A stretch of DNA of 64,000 bases from Theristus sp. LFF4_11 (lineage: Eukaryota > Nematoda > Chromadorea > Monhysterida > Xyalidae): contig JASANC010004230.1 of the NCBI GenBank assembly GCA_030248135.1, positions 1-64,000 of the forward strand, read 5' to 3'. How positions within the stretch are numbered: the first letter of the stretch is position 1; the number at the start of each line of letters is the position of its first letter. Below the pieces are notes generated by a model. It was not told the DNA's origin and did not search any database. It saw only the letters and a program-made list of their open reading frames with translations. Below are positions 38,259-49,202 of the stretch, piece after piece. The translations under genes were made by a program, and so were the position numbers.

Positions 38259-40254
38259 ATGCATTGTTTGATAGCGATTTTACTATTTTTCGGTTGGAGC
38301 CATGCGTTGCCACTACAAAACACGGATGGACTGAATTATTTGTTTGCGTGCCCCACGGTCTCATGCCCCTCTTGCCTCACTGTGTTGTACGTGCAGCAAA
38401 GGTGCCCCAAACGTTGCGCTGAATGTGGCGTACCAGTAGTGAGTGTAAGTATCGAGCTCTGCAAAAATCTATCTGTTGAATACTATGTTAAAATGCGGTG
38501 TTCTGCTTAGGTGTGTGTGAATGGCTCACTGGACTGCCAACCGATCCGAGCTGCTGTGTGTGATGACCGGTGGACGACGTTGGGTTTTTTACTTTTTTAC
38601 TTTACTTTTACTCAATTAAAACGACGACGACTTTTATTAAAACGACTTTACTTTTATTAAAACGACGACGAAAGACGATAGAAAATAAGGACAAAATGGC
38701 ACGAACGGCACATGCTGAACTCATAAAACACGCCACTTTTATAATGTACAAGAACGAATCAAGGAAAAATAGCTGAACAAAGATATGAGAAAGTCGTTGA
38801 GCATCTAGGAAAAAAGTAGACGAGCATTGGAAGTCAAGCGCTCTGTCAGAAGCAGCTCACCGTAAACCCGGCTTTGTGTGAGAGTGCAGACAAGGCTAAA
38901 GTAGGACATTACAAAAAATAAAAAAAATACAAATAATGTTTTGAAGCTTTAGTGACGTTAGTTACAGTGTATCTGCAGTAGATCTTTAAGAGCTACTTGC
39001 TTGTTGTTAAAACGCGATTCATTTTTGCAGGCAGCCAGCAAACCAACTGCATCAAATGTGCAACCAGTAAAAACGCCAAAGCTCAGGGGTCCGAAGGTTG
39101 GAAGCAGCGCATCGGATGCAGCAGACGAAACACACAAACCGGCAGAGGGGACTGCCTTCGAGCAGGTGCAAACAGCCCCGGCACCAGCAGCGATTCACCC
39201 GAACGCGGGTGGCAGCCGCACCAAACTGCGGTATCTGTTCGCGTGCACCAGCGCGAGGGTGCCGTGCTCCATGTGCCAGCGATCGCCGTACATACGCAGG
39301 ACGTGCGCCAGACGATGTGCGCAATGCGGATACGTCAGTGAACCTGCCTGGCAATCATGGCTTGTCTGTTTTTAAACCATGAATTTACAACAAAAAACAT
39401 GTCAGCCTGCCAAAGTGGTGCCTGGCAACACCAGTGGTGCCAGCGTGCCGCCACCTGCCACTGCGGTCGTCACCCTGCCGCCGCCACCGTCACTGCTCGT
39501 CACCACCGCTGAGTCGGCAATCGCCAACGGACGAACGACGTACGCGATTGGCTGCGGCGCGGCGCAGTGCGACGCGTGCCACAAAAGTGACGAGTTGAAG
39601 TGGCGATGTCCCGTCCGCTGTGCGCAGTGTCTACGGGTTCGACTGATGCTAACATTTCTTCTGGCGGGCAAATTTCTATTTTAGAATATGAAAACTGCAA
39701 ATAAAGGAAAAGTGAACGGCACTTCCAGATGAATAATGGCGAAGATGACGACAAGAGTGACGAGCGCGTTGCGAAAGTGGCCGTACATCTGACAGCTGAG
39801 TCGCAACAACCAGCCGACATCAGCGATTCGGTCGAACATGCAGAAGAAACAGTTGAGCTACGAGACGAAGGTGAACTTGACGAGCATGAGACAATGCCGC
39901 TGGAACTGCCAGACTATTTGCCTATGGACTCCTTCCTGTCCTGCCAGACGCTTCGCTGCGATTTGTGTCAACGATACGCGAAGCACTGTGCTCGGCGCTG
40001 CTGGGAGTGTGAACAGGTTGGGCGTAGATTAAAAAACCGTATGAGAATTGAACAGAAAATTGTTGACAAGACGGACACTTGAGACCCTCATTTTACGACA
40101 GATGACACTCGATGACGGAGAAACTGCTGCGCATGGTGAACACGCAGTCAGCAGTGGATGTGTCGCAATTGACTGTGACGCATGCGACCGTGGCGCACGC
40201 GTTCGCATCGCATGCCCACAACGATGCGCCACTTGTGATCCGTTCAAGCAATGA
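38259..40254 (+). CDS. Secreted protein with five compact six-cysteine modules
   Basis: Five phase-0 exons (38259-38438, 39031-39333, 39406-39636, 39729-40016, 40102-40254) give 384 aa. A signal peptide (MHCLIAILLFFGWSHA) leads into the first module (CPTVSCPSCLTVL, then CPKRCAEC). Four more modules follow, one per exon, each preceded by a divergent linker that is Ala/Pro/Thr-rich or, in exon 4, acidic. Each module ends C-x3-C-x2-C (CARRCAQC, CPVRCAQC, CARRCWEC, CPQRCATC). In the last three the gap before the final triplet shrinks or the first spacing changes. A tandem GTGAGT/GTAAGT pair after exon 1 gives two in-frame donors. The gene is paralogous to its left neighbour and was probably made by exon duplication. 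Confidence 0.72.
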
Positions 40255-41039
40255 TCGCTGATTGGGTTTGCGAACCAAAGCAAAATGATTTTGAAGCACT
40301 GACGCCCCCGCTCGATTTGAGAACAATGAAATGTAAAAGTTTATTGTGATGCATTTTTTATTCTGTTTCCGTTGATGCTTATCTGTTGTTTACAAGCAAA
40401 AACATACAAGCTTGACACCGTCGGGTCGCGTTTGTTTTTCTTCATATTCATCTTGCCGTATTTGTATCGGTTTTTAAAGATTTTTAAAGTACAAATTGTA
40501 AATTTACATACTAAATAAGTCCAATATGGAATTTAGATGCATACAACAAACTGGTCATAAAAATCACGTGTGTTCATAAATTCACAGGGTGATAGTCTTT
40601 CGAAGGAGACACAGTGAACCATAGAAGCGAGAATACAATGTGGACAAAGATTTTTGCGTTTGACGCAACAGCACAAAAGCAACGAAGAACAATTTGTAAA
40701 CTGGACTGGTTACTATCACGTCAACTTGTCATTCGTTGCATAACAGCATAGAAAGAAAGGTGAAACATATCGTGTTGTCGGATGTATCTGTGTTGTTTGA
40801 GAGCAATCTGGGGCATTTGGAAAACTGTCTTTTCTGCCATTAATAAAAAAACCTGAAGAATGAACCGAATTGCTGACCTGTCACTACAGCTTGTGAATTT
40901 TGAATACAAAGTGACATTTTTTATCCGACTTATTAAAATCCGGGGCTTCTATAACCAGTGATGGAATTCAGAAATGAATGAAGTTATAATTTCAAAAATC
41001 ATGGCTGTCCGGTTTCACATGCAAGTTTTGATTGAACTT
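40255..41039. other. Convergent 3' intergenic region
   Basis: This separates the plus-strand six-cysteine gene from the minus-strand BMP receptor; both end here. It is AT-rich with several TTTATT and AATAAA-like strings and no coding signal. Confidence 0.5.
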
Positions 41040-44000
41040 TCAGACGACCCATCTGGCAGTGGGCACCGTGGGCACACAGGTTTGTCTGCTCTGTTCATTC
41101 TCGGAGTCTGAGCCGACCGTTTCCTGATTAATGTCTGTCGATCCACCGAAAATAGCCGGCTCTTCATCGTTCAGTGCTCTCGGCGTCAAAAGATCATCTT
41201 CGGTGAAGCAGCTGTCACCAATAACACCACACTCGTCATTGCCGATGTTGCCAGCAGGGTTTGCCGTTTTTCTGGCGCCTTCCGCAGCGTCAACGTCAGT
41301 GATTGGTTGCTTTGAATGTGAACGCTGTTCGCCCCTGCGCATCAGCAACAACGCCAACAGTTGCTCGGAGGCGTGCTCGTTTGTGCACTTCTCGGGCTTG
41401 CTCGGCAGATGGCCACCAGCACGATTCGCCTGCATTGTATAGGTTGCAACAAATCAAAATGAACAATTAGGCGGAGTCTATGTTTCCACGCCCATTCATT
41501 TAGAAAAATACCGCAAATCTGCACTCACCTCCAAATGTCGACGCAACGACTCTGGACTGCACGGGTCGATTTTGTCATGGAAGGCGCTCTTCGCAATGAT
41601 CTGCCTTCGTTTCATGCTGCCGGCCGGCAGTTTCTTGCGCACGCCGCTGATTGGCTGATTTGAGGCGCTGTGTCGACGCGCTGATTGGCTGTCATCGTGC
41701 GACAGCGAACTCGACGACTCCGGTGATTCGCTGCTGACGTTGTTGTTGCTGCTGCTGCTGCCGTTGTGCAGACTGGACAGATTCAGGCGGAGTGTGTTGC
41801 GCTCAATGCACGGATTGGAGCCCTGCGCGTGTGCAGAACGTGATTTATTACAGTTTATGAAACTGCTTTTTCAAATATCACAATCAAATCGAAATTTGCG
41901 CACCTGGTACGGCAGAATGACAGGCAGCTGCTGTTGTTGGTGGTCGTGCACCGACGCGGCGGTCGTTGTACCCGCAGCAAGTGGCTCTGCTGCCGTGATG
42001 CCAAGGCTGCCATGCCCGGACGACGACGTCGAATATCGACCGAACGCAGCACCACCTGGCGGCCGATGTGCTGATTGGCCAGATGAAGGCGATCGCAGGG
42101 CGGCGCTCGGCACGAGACCGTCAGGCACGAGCGTTGGTGTTGTTGGAGGCGGAGAGACGGCCGATGATTGGCTGTTGGCTTGGTCGAGTTGTTGCTGCTG
42201 CTGTTGCCACTGGTCGAACTGATGGATCGTGGGACGCAGCGCTGTGAACGTGTCATGGCAGGTTTATGAACTGGGCACCAACTCCACTGAGAATGACTAC
42301 TCAAGACTCAATATTCTCTTCCAATGTGCTTTTTAGGGTGCGCAGCAAAATTTTGCTAAAGATGTTGAGTATAGAATGTAGGTAGAGTGACTGTGTGACG
42401 ACTTCACTTCTCACGATCATCGTTCGGCACTCACTCACCAGCGACCGGCTGCAGCAGATCAGCCAAACGCTCCTTGGCACAGTCGGCCGAAATGCGCGCC
42501 TCGGCGTCGTGATCCCAGCAGTCCTCGACCAGATCGCGGATAGTTCGCAGAATCTGAGCTCGTGGATAACTTTTGTGTTATGACTGAGTTTTACCTGCTC
42601 CCATGGTTCTGTTACGTATGTGCAACCGAACTGTCTGTTCAAATCAGCCAATCAACTATAAGTTTAATTGTACTGTGTCAAGCGTTTCTCACCGGAAGCC
42701 GCTGGTGCGACATTCGCAGCGCGGCCGGAAAGATCGGTCTCACTTTGTTACGGCAAATGTAGACCTGCATCTGCTCAAGACTCGGCCGCTGCCCCGCAGG
42801 AATCTCCTGGCTGTATGGAGCACTGTACGGAGGCGTCGCGTTACCTGAATACCAATAAAACTGCTTGCTTCCAGACACAAGCACGTTGTGATTTTAGGGT
42901 TTTGAAGCAATGTATTCACCGAAAACACGCACCGGTCAACGCGTGCAGCTGTGTGCATCGTGACAGCAGTTCCCACAGAATCAACGCCATCGCGTAGACG
43001 TCGATCTGCCGCAGCGCCGCTGCCGGGTCACGCAGGTTCACAGCGCCTTCGAGCACTTCCGGCGCCATGTAGCGCAGCGTGCCCATGCCGACCTGCGCAG
43101 TGAAATCGCGCACACTCAAAACAGCAAAGCTAAACCTGCCTTATTAGCGGTTGGTTTTCTCCCCAACCAGGGTGCACGAACTGCAATCAAACAGTCGCAC
43201 GCAAGCGCACCTCCAATAGAGCAGCTTTCTGCCCATTGTAGTTGTACGTGTTGATCATCTGCGCGTCCAACACCGAGGCGAAACCGAAATCGGCCAACAG
43301 CAGCGAGCCATCCGACCGCATCAGCACGTTCTTGCTGTTCACGTCGCGGTGCGCGATCGGCAGCTTTCGAATGCCTGAAACGCAAATGGAGACGTTGGCA
43401 CGCGGGCTCACGGCGCTGGATTTAAAAAAACATTTTGCTGGAAAATGATTGGCTGCAAAAATATTAACGGTGAACAAATTTGAAGGTTTCAAGCTTTTTC
43501 CTTTTTTCAATAGTTAGAGCAGACCAATTGTTAGACATCGACTGTTTACCATCGACGTTTGTGTCCGAGTGCAAATAGGCGAGTGCAGCTGCGAGCGACT
43601 GTCCCATTTCGCAGAATTGCTGCAGATCAATCGTTTCCACTTTCAAGTACGACTGCAGAGAGCCGCCGCTAGCGTACTCGGTCACCAACCAGTGCTCAAT
43701 GCAACTTTCGGTCTCTTTATTTTCACCGTCTTGATCGTTTGATGTCTGAAATCGATGATTTCTTGGCGTTCTTTATTGACATTGTTCTTTCTTTATTGAC
43801 ACTGTTCTTTCTTTATTGACACTGTTCTTTATCTGGCAACAGTGCAGCAAGCAGTCTTCATCCGTCCAAGTACAAACTTCAGTTCATCTTCCAGTTTGTT
43901 CATTCATCACACAAACTGAACGTTTGGACTGAAAGGTACCAAGTGTTTTTCAGATACCCTTTTCAGCAGGAATCAACTGTTGTCACTCAGCTCATACGCT

Positions 44001-46161
44001 TGATCAGTCTCCACAACCACTTCAATGAATTCAAGCGTACGTCTGTGTGCGCGTTGCTCTCAGCGATGCCAACGAACAGCGGCACGAACTCGCTGGCGCC
44101 CGGCAGCGTCTCCAGCAGCGCGTACATGGTCGCCTCGTTGCGGAACGTCGACAAGTCGGCCGACTGGCAAATCTTCACGGCGACCTCTTGCATCGCTGAC
44201 ATTTCCACGTTTTCATGGTTGCAAACGTCGTCGTTATCCGCGTGCGTTGTTCGATCGAGACGAGCGCGATAGACGGAGCCGTAGCGGCCAGTGCCGACCA
44301 GATCGTGCAGCGACACCTGCTTCACGTCCAGCTGGTATTTCGGGTTCTGCCGGAGGTCGATCACGAAGTTGTTGTCAATCGTTTGCTCATCTGAAAACTG
44401 TGAGCGAATTGTCTCTATTGTTATTTTTTGGGGGTTCTGCGACTCATTGCGTTTGCAGACGCGTAGAAAGGAAACTGGCTTCAGTGTTAATGTGGCCATT
44501 CAAATTTGCCAAAGTGACTTAGCCCTATTTCGGGGACTCGATAACTTTGCCAATTTTGAATTCTCGCGTCATGCATAAAACTGTTTACCCATCTACATTG
44601 TATGCGCGCATTGAGTATTAATACCAGAATAAAAAATAATATCTCAATTAGCACTAACTTAATCAACTGGGTCCACCTGATAAAGATTTGAAAAAAAACT
44701 GGATCTGACCTGCACAACACTCCTGACCAGGATTGACGCTTAGCAAATTGTCAGTGATGTCGCCCTTGGTTGTCCACTTTGAGTTCCAAAGCAACAGCTT
44801 GGCCAGCTTTCCGTTTTGCTGTGTGTTTGCAAGAGCTTTTTTATCGACCGCAAATCGCAGCAGGCAGTGTACGCAGAGAAGCAGCAAAAAAATGATGCAT
44901 AGCACGGACATCACAACGGACACTATGTACAGGGTGACGTTGCTTCGTTGCGAATCAATGGTGGAGTCTAAAAAATGAATAATATCATACTCTTACCTTT
45001 TGAATAGCTCGGAATGCAGAAAGTTCTTGGTGTAAGCCCAAACTGCACCTTCAGTTTCCCAATAAAATCGTGCTCGTGCTGTATCAGCCGTGGATGCGGG
45101 CGCCAGATCCGGCCGAAAGGAGACGTCACGATTGCAGCGGTCCTCGTTGCAACAGCAGAAGTAGAGCGTTCGATCAAACTTAGAAGGTCGGCTGGCGACT
45201 GTGGCGACGCATCGTTGCTCGGTGCCGTTCACGGAGCACATCGCAAACTGGCCAATCCAGCAGCCTGAAAACGCCACACACGGGCACTCACGCAGCTACA
45301 CAAGAATGCCCGAAGTGTGTCCAGTGTCCGTGTCCGCCGCGGTATGTCGGTGTACCGGAAGTAAAAGTACGTAAAAAACAAGGGTGTCTTCGCGACTCAT
45401 TGCCGATAATGAGCTACAGTACTGGGACATCGGTCGGACAGGACACCGCGGCAGTCACACCGGCGGACAGGACACCAGACACCACTTCCGATATTTTCAT
45501 TTGTCGGTTTCTTGTTGTTCAGAGACAAGTTCAAAAATGTTACTAACTGCTGTTTCGTTAATAATGAAAAACGTTCAGTAATTTCTTACCTCTGAACAGC
45601 ACGGTCGGTTCTGGCTGAAATGTAGCATTCGCCAAATCGGTTGCATTTGCGTCTGCGTATTCCCACAGCGTCATGCAATGTCTGCGCAGCATTAAAGTGA
45701 GTTACCTATATATCCATTTGACACTATGCTCAGCTGTCTTCATTGTTTTGTGTTCAGTTTTCAAACTGACTCAAAACAGGAAATCTTTATACACAAAAAC
45801 GACAGATTTTTACCTCGCCTTCGCCTGACATTCCACCTGTCGTTGACCGATTCGTCTCGCCTGGCTGTAGACCCTGATGCTGGCCTCCACGAAGTGTGGT
45901 GGCAAATTGTCAGACATGCCGTACTCACACACACGTCGCTCCTGGCGCTTCAGTCGCGAGCTCGCTGCAAACGTTGATAACAAACACCCTTTAGAACTGT
46001 GGCCACAGTTAGCTCAAGTAAAACGCTCAAGTAAACCAATTAGCAAAGCGTCAGTTTTACTCACGGTCCCGTTCTTTGTCAACGGCAATGGCGTTTGAAG
46101 CACCACCAATTAGACCAGTGCCGACCAGCAGAAGACCAAGTGAAAAGTGCACTGATGCCAT
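41040..46161 (-). CDS. BMPR2: BMP type II receptor Ser/Thr kinase (BMPR2/Wit/DAF-4 group), 990 aa
   Basis: Fourteen phase-consistent exons: 46161-46065, 45964-45814, 45681-45590, 45264-45049, 44967-44710, 44390-44041, 43745-43550, 43374-43211, 43092-42933, 42844-42693, 42553-42439, 42241-41904, 41822-41529, 41429-41040. After a signal peptide comes a cysteine-rich ligand-binding ectodomain ending [11 protein letters not shown], then a membrane helix near residues 198-222. The kinase keeps GTGRYGSV (about 304), the catalytic Lys in VAVK (about 344), HRDVNSKN (about 462), DFG (about 482) and [15 protein letters not shown]. The last string and [17 protein letters not shown] are hallmarks of BMPR2. 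A Ser/Gln-rich tail of about 340 residues follows, as in long-form BMPR2. It binds BMP ligands and phosphorylates type I receptors. No key residue is missing. Confidence 0.94.
43771..43830. repeat. 20-bp tandem repeat, three copies
   Basis: The unit CTTTATTGACACTGTTCTTT is repeated three times (first copy with one change) in an intron of the BMP receptor gene. Confidence 0.9.
44440..44650 (+). repeat. Dispersed repeat, copy 2
   Basis: Homologous to 376-590 in the same orientation, with the same ordered landmarks (GACTCATTGCG, GTAGAAAGGAAACT, GGGGACTCG, CCAATTTTGAATTC, AAAACTGTTTACC). It sits in the intron between the transmembrane exon and the first kinase exon of the BMP receptor. Confidence 0.8.
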
Positions 46162-49100
46162 GTTTGATTTATTTCACACGAATATATTTGATTGGCAGTT
46201 TTCACGGAAGAAACAAACAAAAATAAACACCGATTCAACGAATTTCCAGTTATTGTACCTCGACGATTTTTACCCCCGCACCAACAACGGTGACCTTCTG
46301 TAGAACCGCTGAAATACCGTTGAAAAACATCAGTTTGCAACAAAAATACTCTTGCAGACCAGACTTTCATTCAGTAGCTTTTTTAAATAACTTTCTTGTG
46401 GAAAAGCTGACGATTTTTCAGTTGTTGCTTAATCGGAAAATGAGCATGAAAATGAAAAGAAATGACAGGTGAGAAATAGGGAATCCATGTCAGTTATAAA
46501 TGCGTACTAAATGTCTTGTATGAGCATAATTATGCATGCATGTGTTTCCTCGGAATGAATTGTCCTCAGCACTTCTTTGCGTAGTTTTCAACGCAGTGCC
46601 ATTGGGTGTCAGGCGCGAACAAGGAAAAAAGCAAAATGAGTGAGTATGTGCGAGCAACATCACGCTTCAGGCTTCAATGGCAACTTGTTTTAACAAGCAA
46701 CCTGCCGCGTTTGGACCGTTCATATCGTTCAAGAATTTTCACAATGATTTGTCCAAAATAGAATTATGTCTTGATACATGTGCAGGTTTGTTGCTAATTT
46801 TATTACAAACCCTCCATTAAACACGACAAATATGAACATGAACATGAGATCTTGAAAAAACAGAAAAAAACACTAAGCAGTAAAAACGAAAGCACAAATG
46901 TTCCAGATACCGAACACAACAGAAAGCGATGCAGACCAAGCAGAGCAACGAAAACGTGATACTGATGCAAGTGATGCACAGCACGTTGGGGCAAAAGCGA
47001 GCTGCAAAAAAACTGAAGCCAATCGCTGGAGGGGGCACCAGACTGTCTGGAGCCCAGACGTGCGCACGAAGCCTCACACGCAACTGCTAATATTCTCATA
47101 TGGGACATCACCGCAGTCATTTTCCTTTTCGTAATGTAATCTGGCAAACTATTCGTTCCAAGCGACAGAGCAGTAAACAATCTTTAAAGCAGTGAGTTCA
47201 AGAAGATCAGGTTTCATGTTCAATTTCACTTTTTGAAAAAAATCTGATGCACAATTGGGAGGAAATTCGCGTGCGGGCGTCTCACGTTTACAATACCAGA
47301 CGAACACGCTAAAAAACACAGACAGAATTATTGATTTTATGTGTGTGCACTTTCTATAACATTTGTGAAAACACTACAGCACAGCGCAGCAACCACAAAC
47401 AGAGCGTATGGCAAAATTGTAATCGGCTTTTTTTCGACCACCTCAAAAACCTACTCTTGATTATTTTTTGCTGAGTGTGTGTCTTGTTGCGCGGGCTGGT
47501 AAAATCCAGGCAAAGGGACCAGAGAACAGTTCTAAACTTTCGAAAATACAGTTCATCGATCAGATAAAACTTCAAAATTCAAAGAAACTGAAACGTAGCG
47601 GAAAATTGAACACAGAAACCGATAACTTTCTTTCTTTCGTCTGGTTTCGTCGTTCAAAAAGTTGGAACCAGAAAAAAACTTGATCACAAACGTGCCCTTT
47701 CTCGAAAACGCGCGCGAATGTGAATTTCCAAGTGCCGCCAGCTCGGGCAGCGATACATCGCGCATTCGAATAATGCATAATTTCAGCAGTCTTCCAGCCG
47801 AATGTGTTTATTATTCAGTGCGGCAAGTCAGACAATACATGGAAAATCAATAAATCAAAAAAAAACCTGCGGTACGTACGTTCACTGCGTTCGGAATCGA
47901 ATAGCGCGTTGTGTTTTCCGATAAAAATTTTGTTTGCTTTCCAGCAGTAAAGCGTTTTTTGCCTTCACATCCAAAGATTGTGTTCAGAACGCTTTTTTCA
48001 GTGCAGAATGACAGCATTTTAGTGCAAATAATGTTTCGCACAATCACGCGCGCCAGACAGCAAGCACGATGCGGGTGGCAAACTGAAAATGGGCTTCTGT
48101 AGACACTGAAAACATGGATCGACGGTTTTTTGAGAGAAAAACAATAAACGAACGTGTTTTTTGTGATGGTTGGTGCGGCCGCAGAGGTCTCCGGTGGTGT
48201 TTGTGTTCGGCCGCGCTAGATACGGCCGTGCAGTCTTCGACCGTGTAGGTTACGGCCGTATGAGGATACGGCCAGATCGCCAGGTCATGTCATAAATAAA
48301 GTATGCGCACACACACACACACAAAACAATACAATTCATAAGAACACTAACATTTCGTTCATGTCATCTTCAACAACAGACCATGATGCCACCCAGCAGA
48401 CGCTCCACAAACAACGTTACTACGGCCAAAAACTGTTTCATACCTGTTCCAGCCGTACCATAAACGGCCGTACCAGACACCCTATACAGACAGTGTTATA
48501 AAAAGCCTGCACTCAGCCGATGACTTCACGGTTGAACATTGAACGGCCTAATAGATACACGACCGAAGACCTCAGCGGCCGGACCTGGACGATTCCGTTT
48601 GTTGTGCATTTTGTTGAATTTCTGCTCATTGAACAACTGAGACTGGTATACCTTCCAAAGTATAAAACAACTCCGTTTTTTTGCTGCACCTTTAAACAAA
48701 TAACACGCGCTTTTAATTGACGAACTTTTATTTACAAACTCCAAAAACAAGTAACGAACGACAATGGCACGACAACCAAAAACGAGCACCAACAACTAAA
48801 CGAAATCTAAAACTTTCTAGGAAACATTCAGACGATCAACTACAGCTGATCATTTCACATGATCGAAAAGTGTACATTTTTGGCATTCACTATGCTCTCT
48901 GTAGTTTGTGACACCATGCAATAAAACTAAAATGTGATCATATACTCAATTTTACGTTTCAAAAACCACCCAGAAAGCACATCAGGAAAAAACATGATTG
49001 AAAAGAGAGCGGCACCCGTCAACTGTCGACAAAACGTTTCAATTCTGCATCGATCGCGATGCGTGTGCGAGTTGCATGCGCATGGTGTGGCAATATTTTT

Positions 49101-49202
49101 TCCAAGCATTCAAACTGATCACAATGTATCACAATATTCCATTTCGTTGTCAGGCGCAAAATTGTTTTGTTGTATTTTTTCATGGATCGAGACGTTTTTT
49201 TG
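46162..49202. other. Intergenic region with palindromic ACGGCCGT cluster
   Basis: I found no supported gene. Frames at 46803-47180 and 48934-49469 lack splice and domain support. Between about 48174 and 48480 there is a cluster of GC-rich palindromes (GCGGCCGC, ACGGCCGT several times) in otherwise AT-rich DNA, together with a CA microsatellite. Part of the right end should be the 3' untranslated region of the sarcalumenin-like gene. Confidence 0.45.
48306..48324. repeat. CA microsatellite
   Basis: An uninterrupted CA dinucleotide run of about nine units in intergenic DNA. Confidence 0.9.

Noticed and set aside
46803..47180. Hydrophobic minus-strand frame of 125 codons that could be a membrane protein
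   Set aside because: Overlapping frames on both strands are equally open, codon use is not biased, and no splice or signal context supports it.
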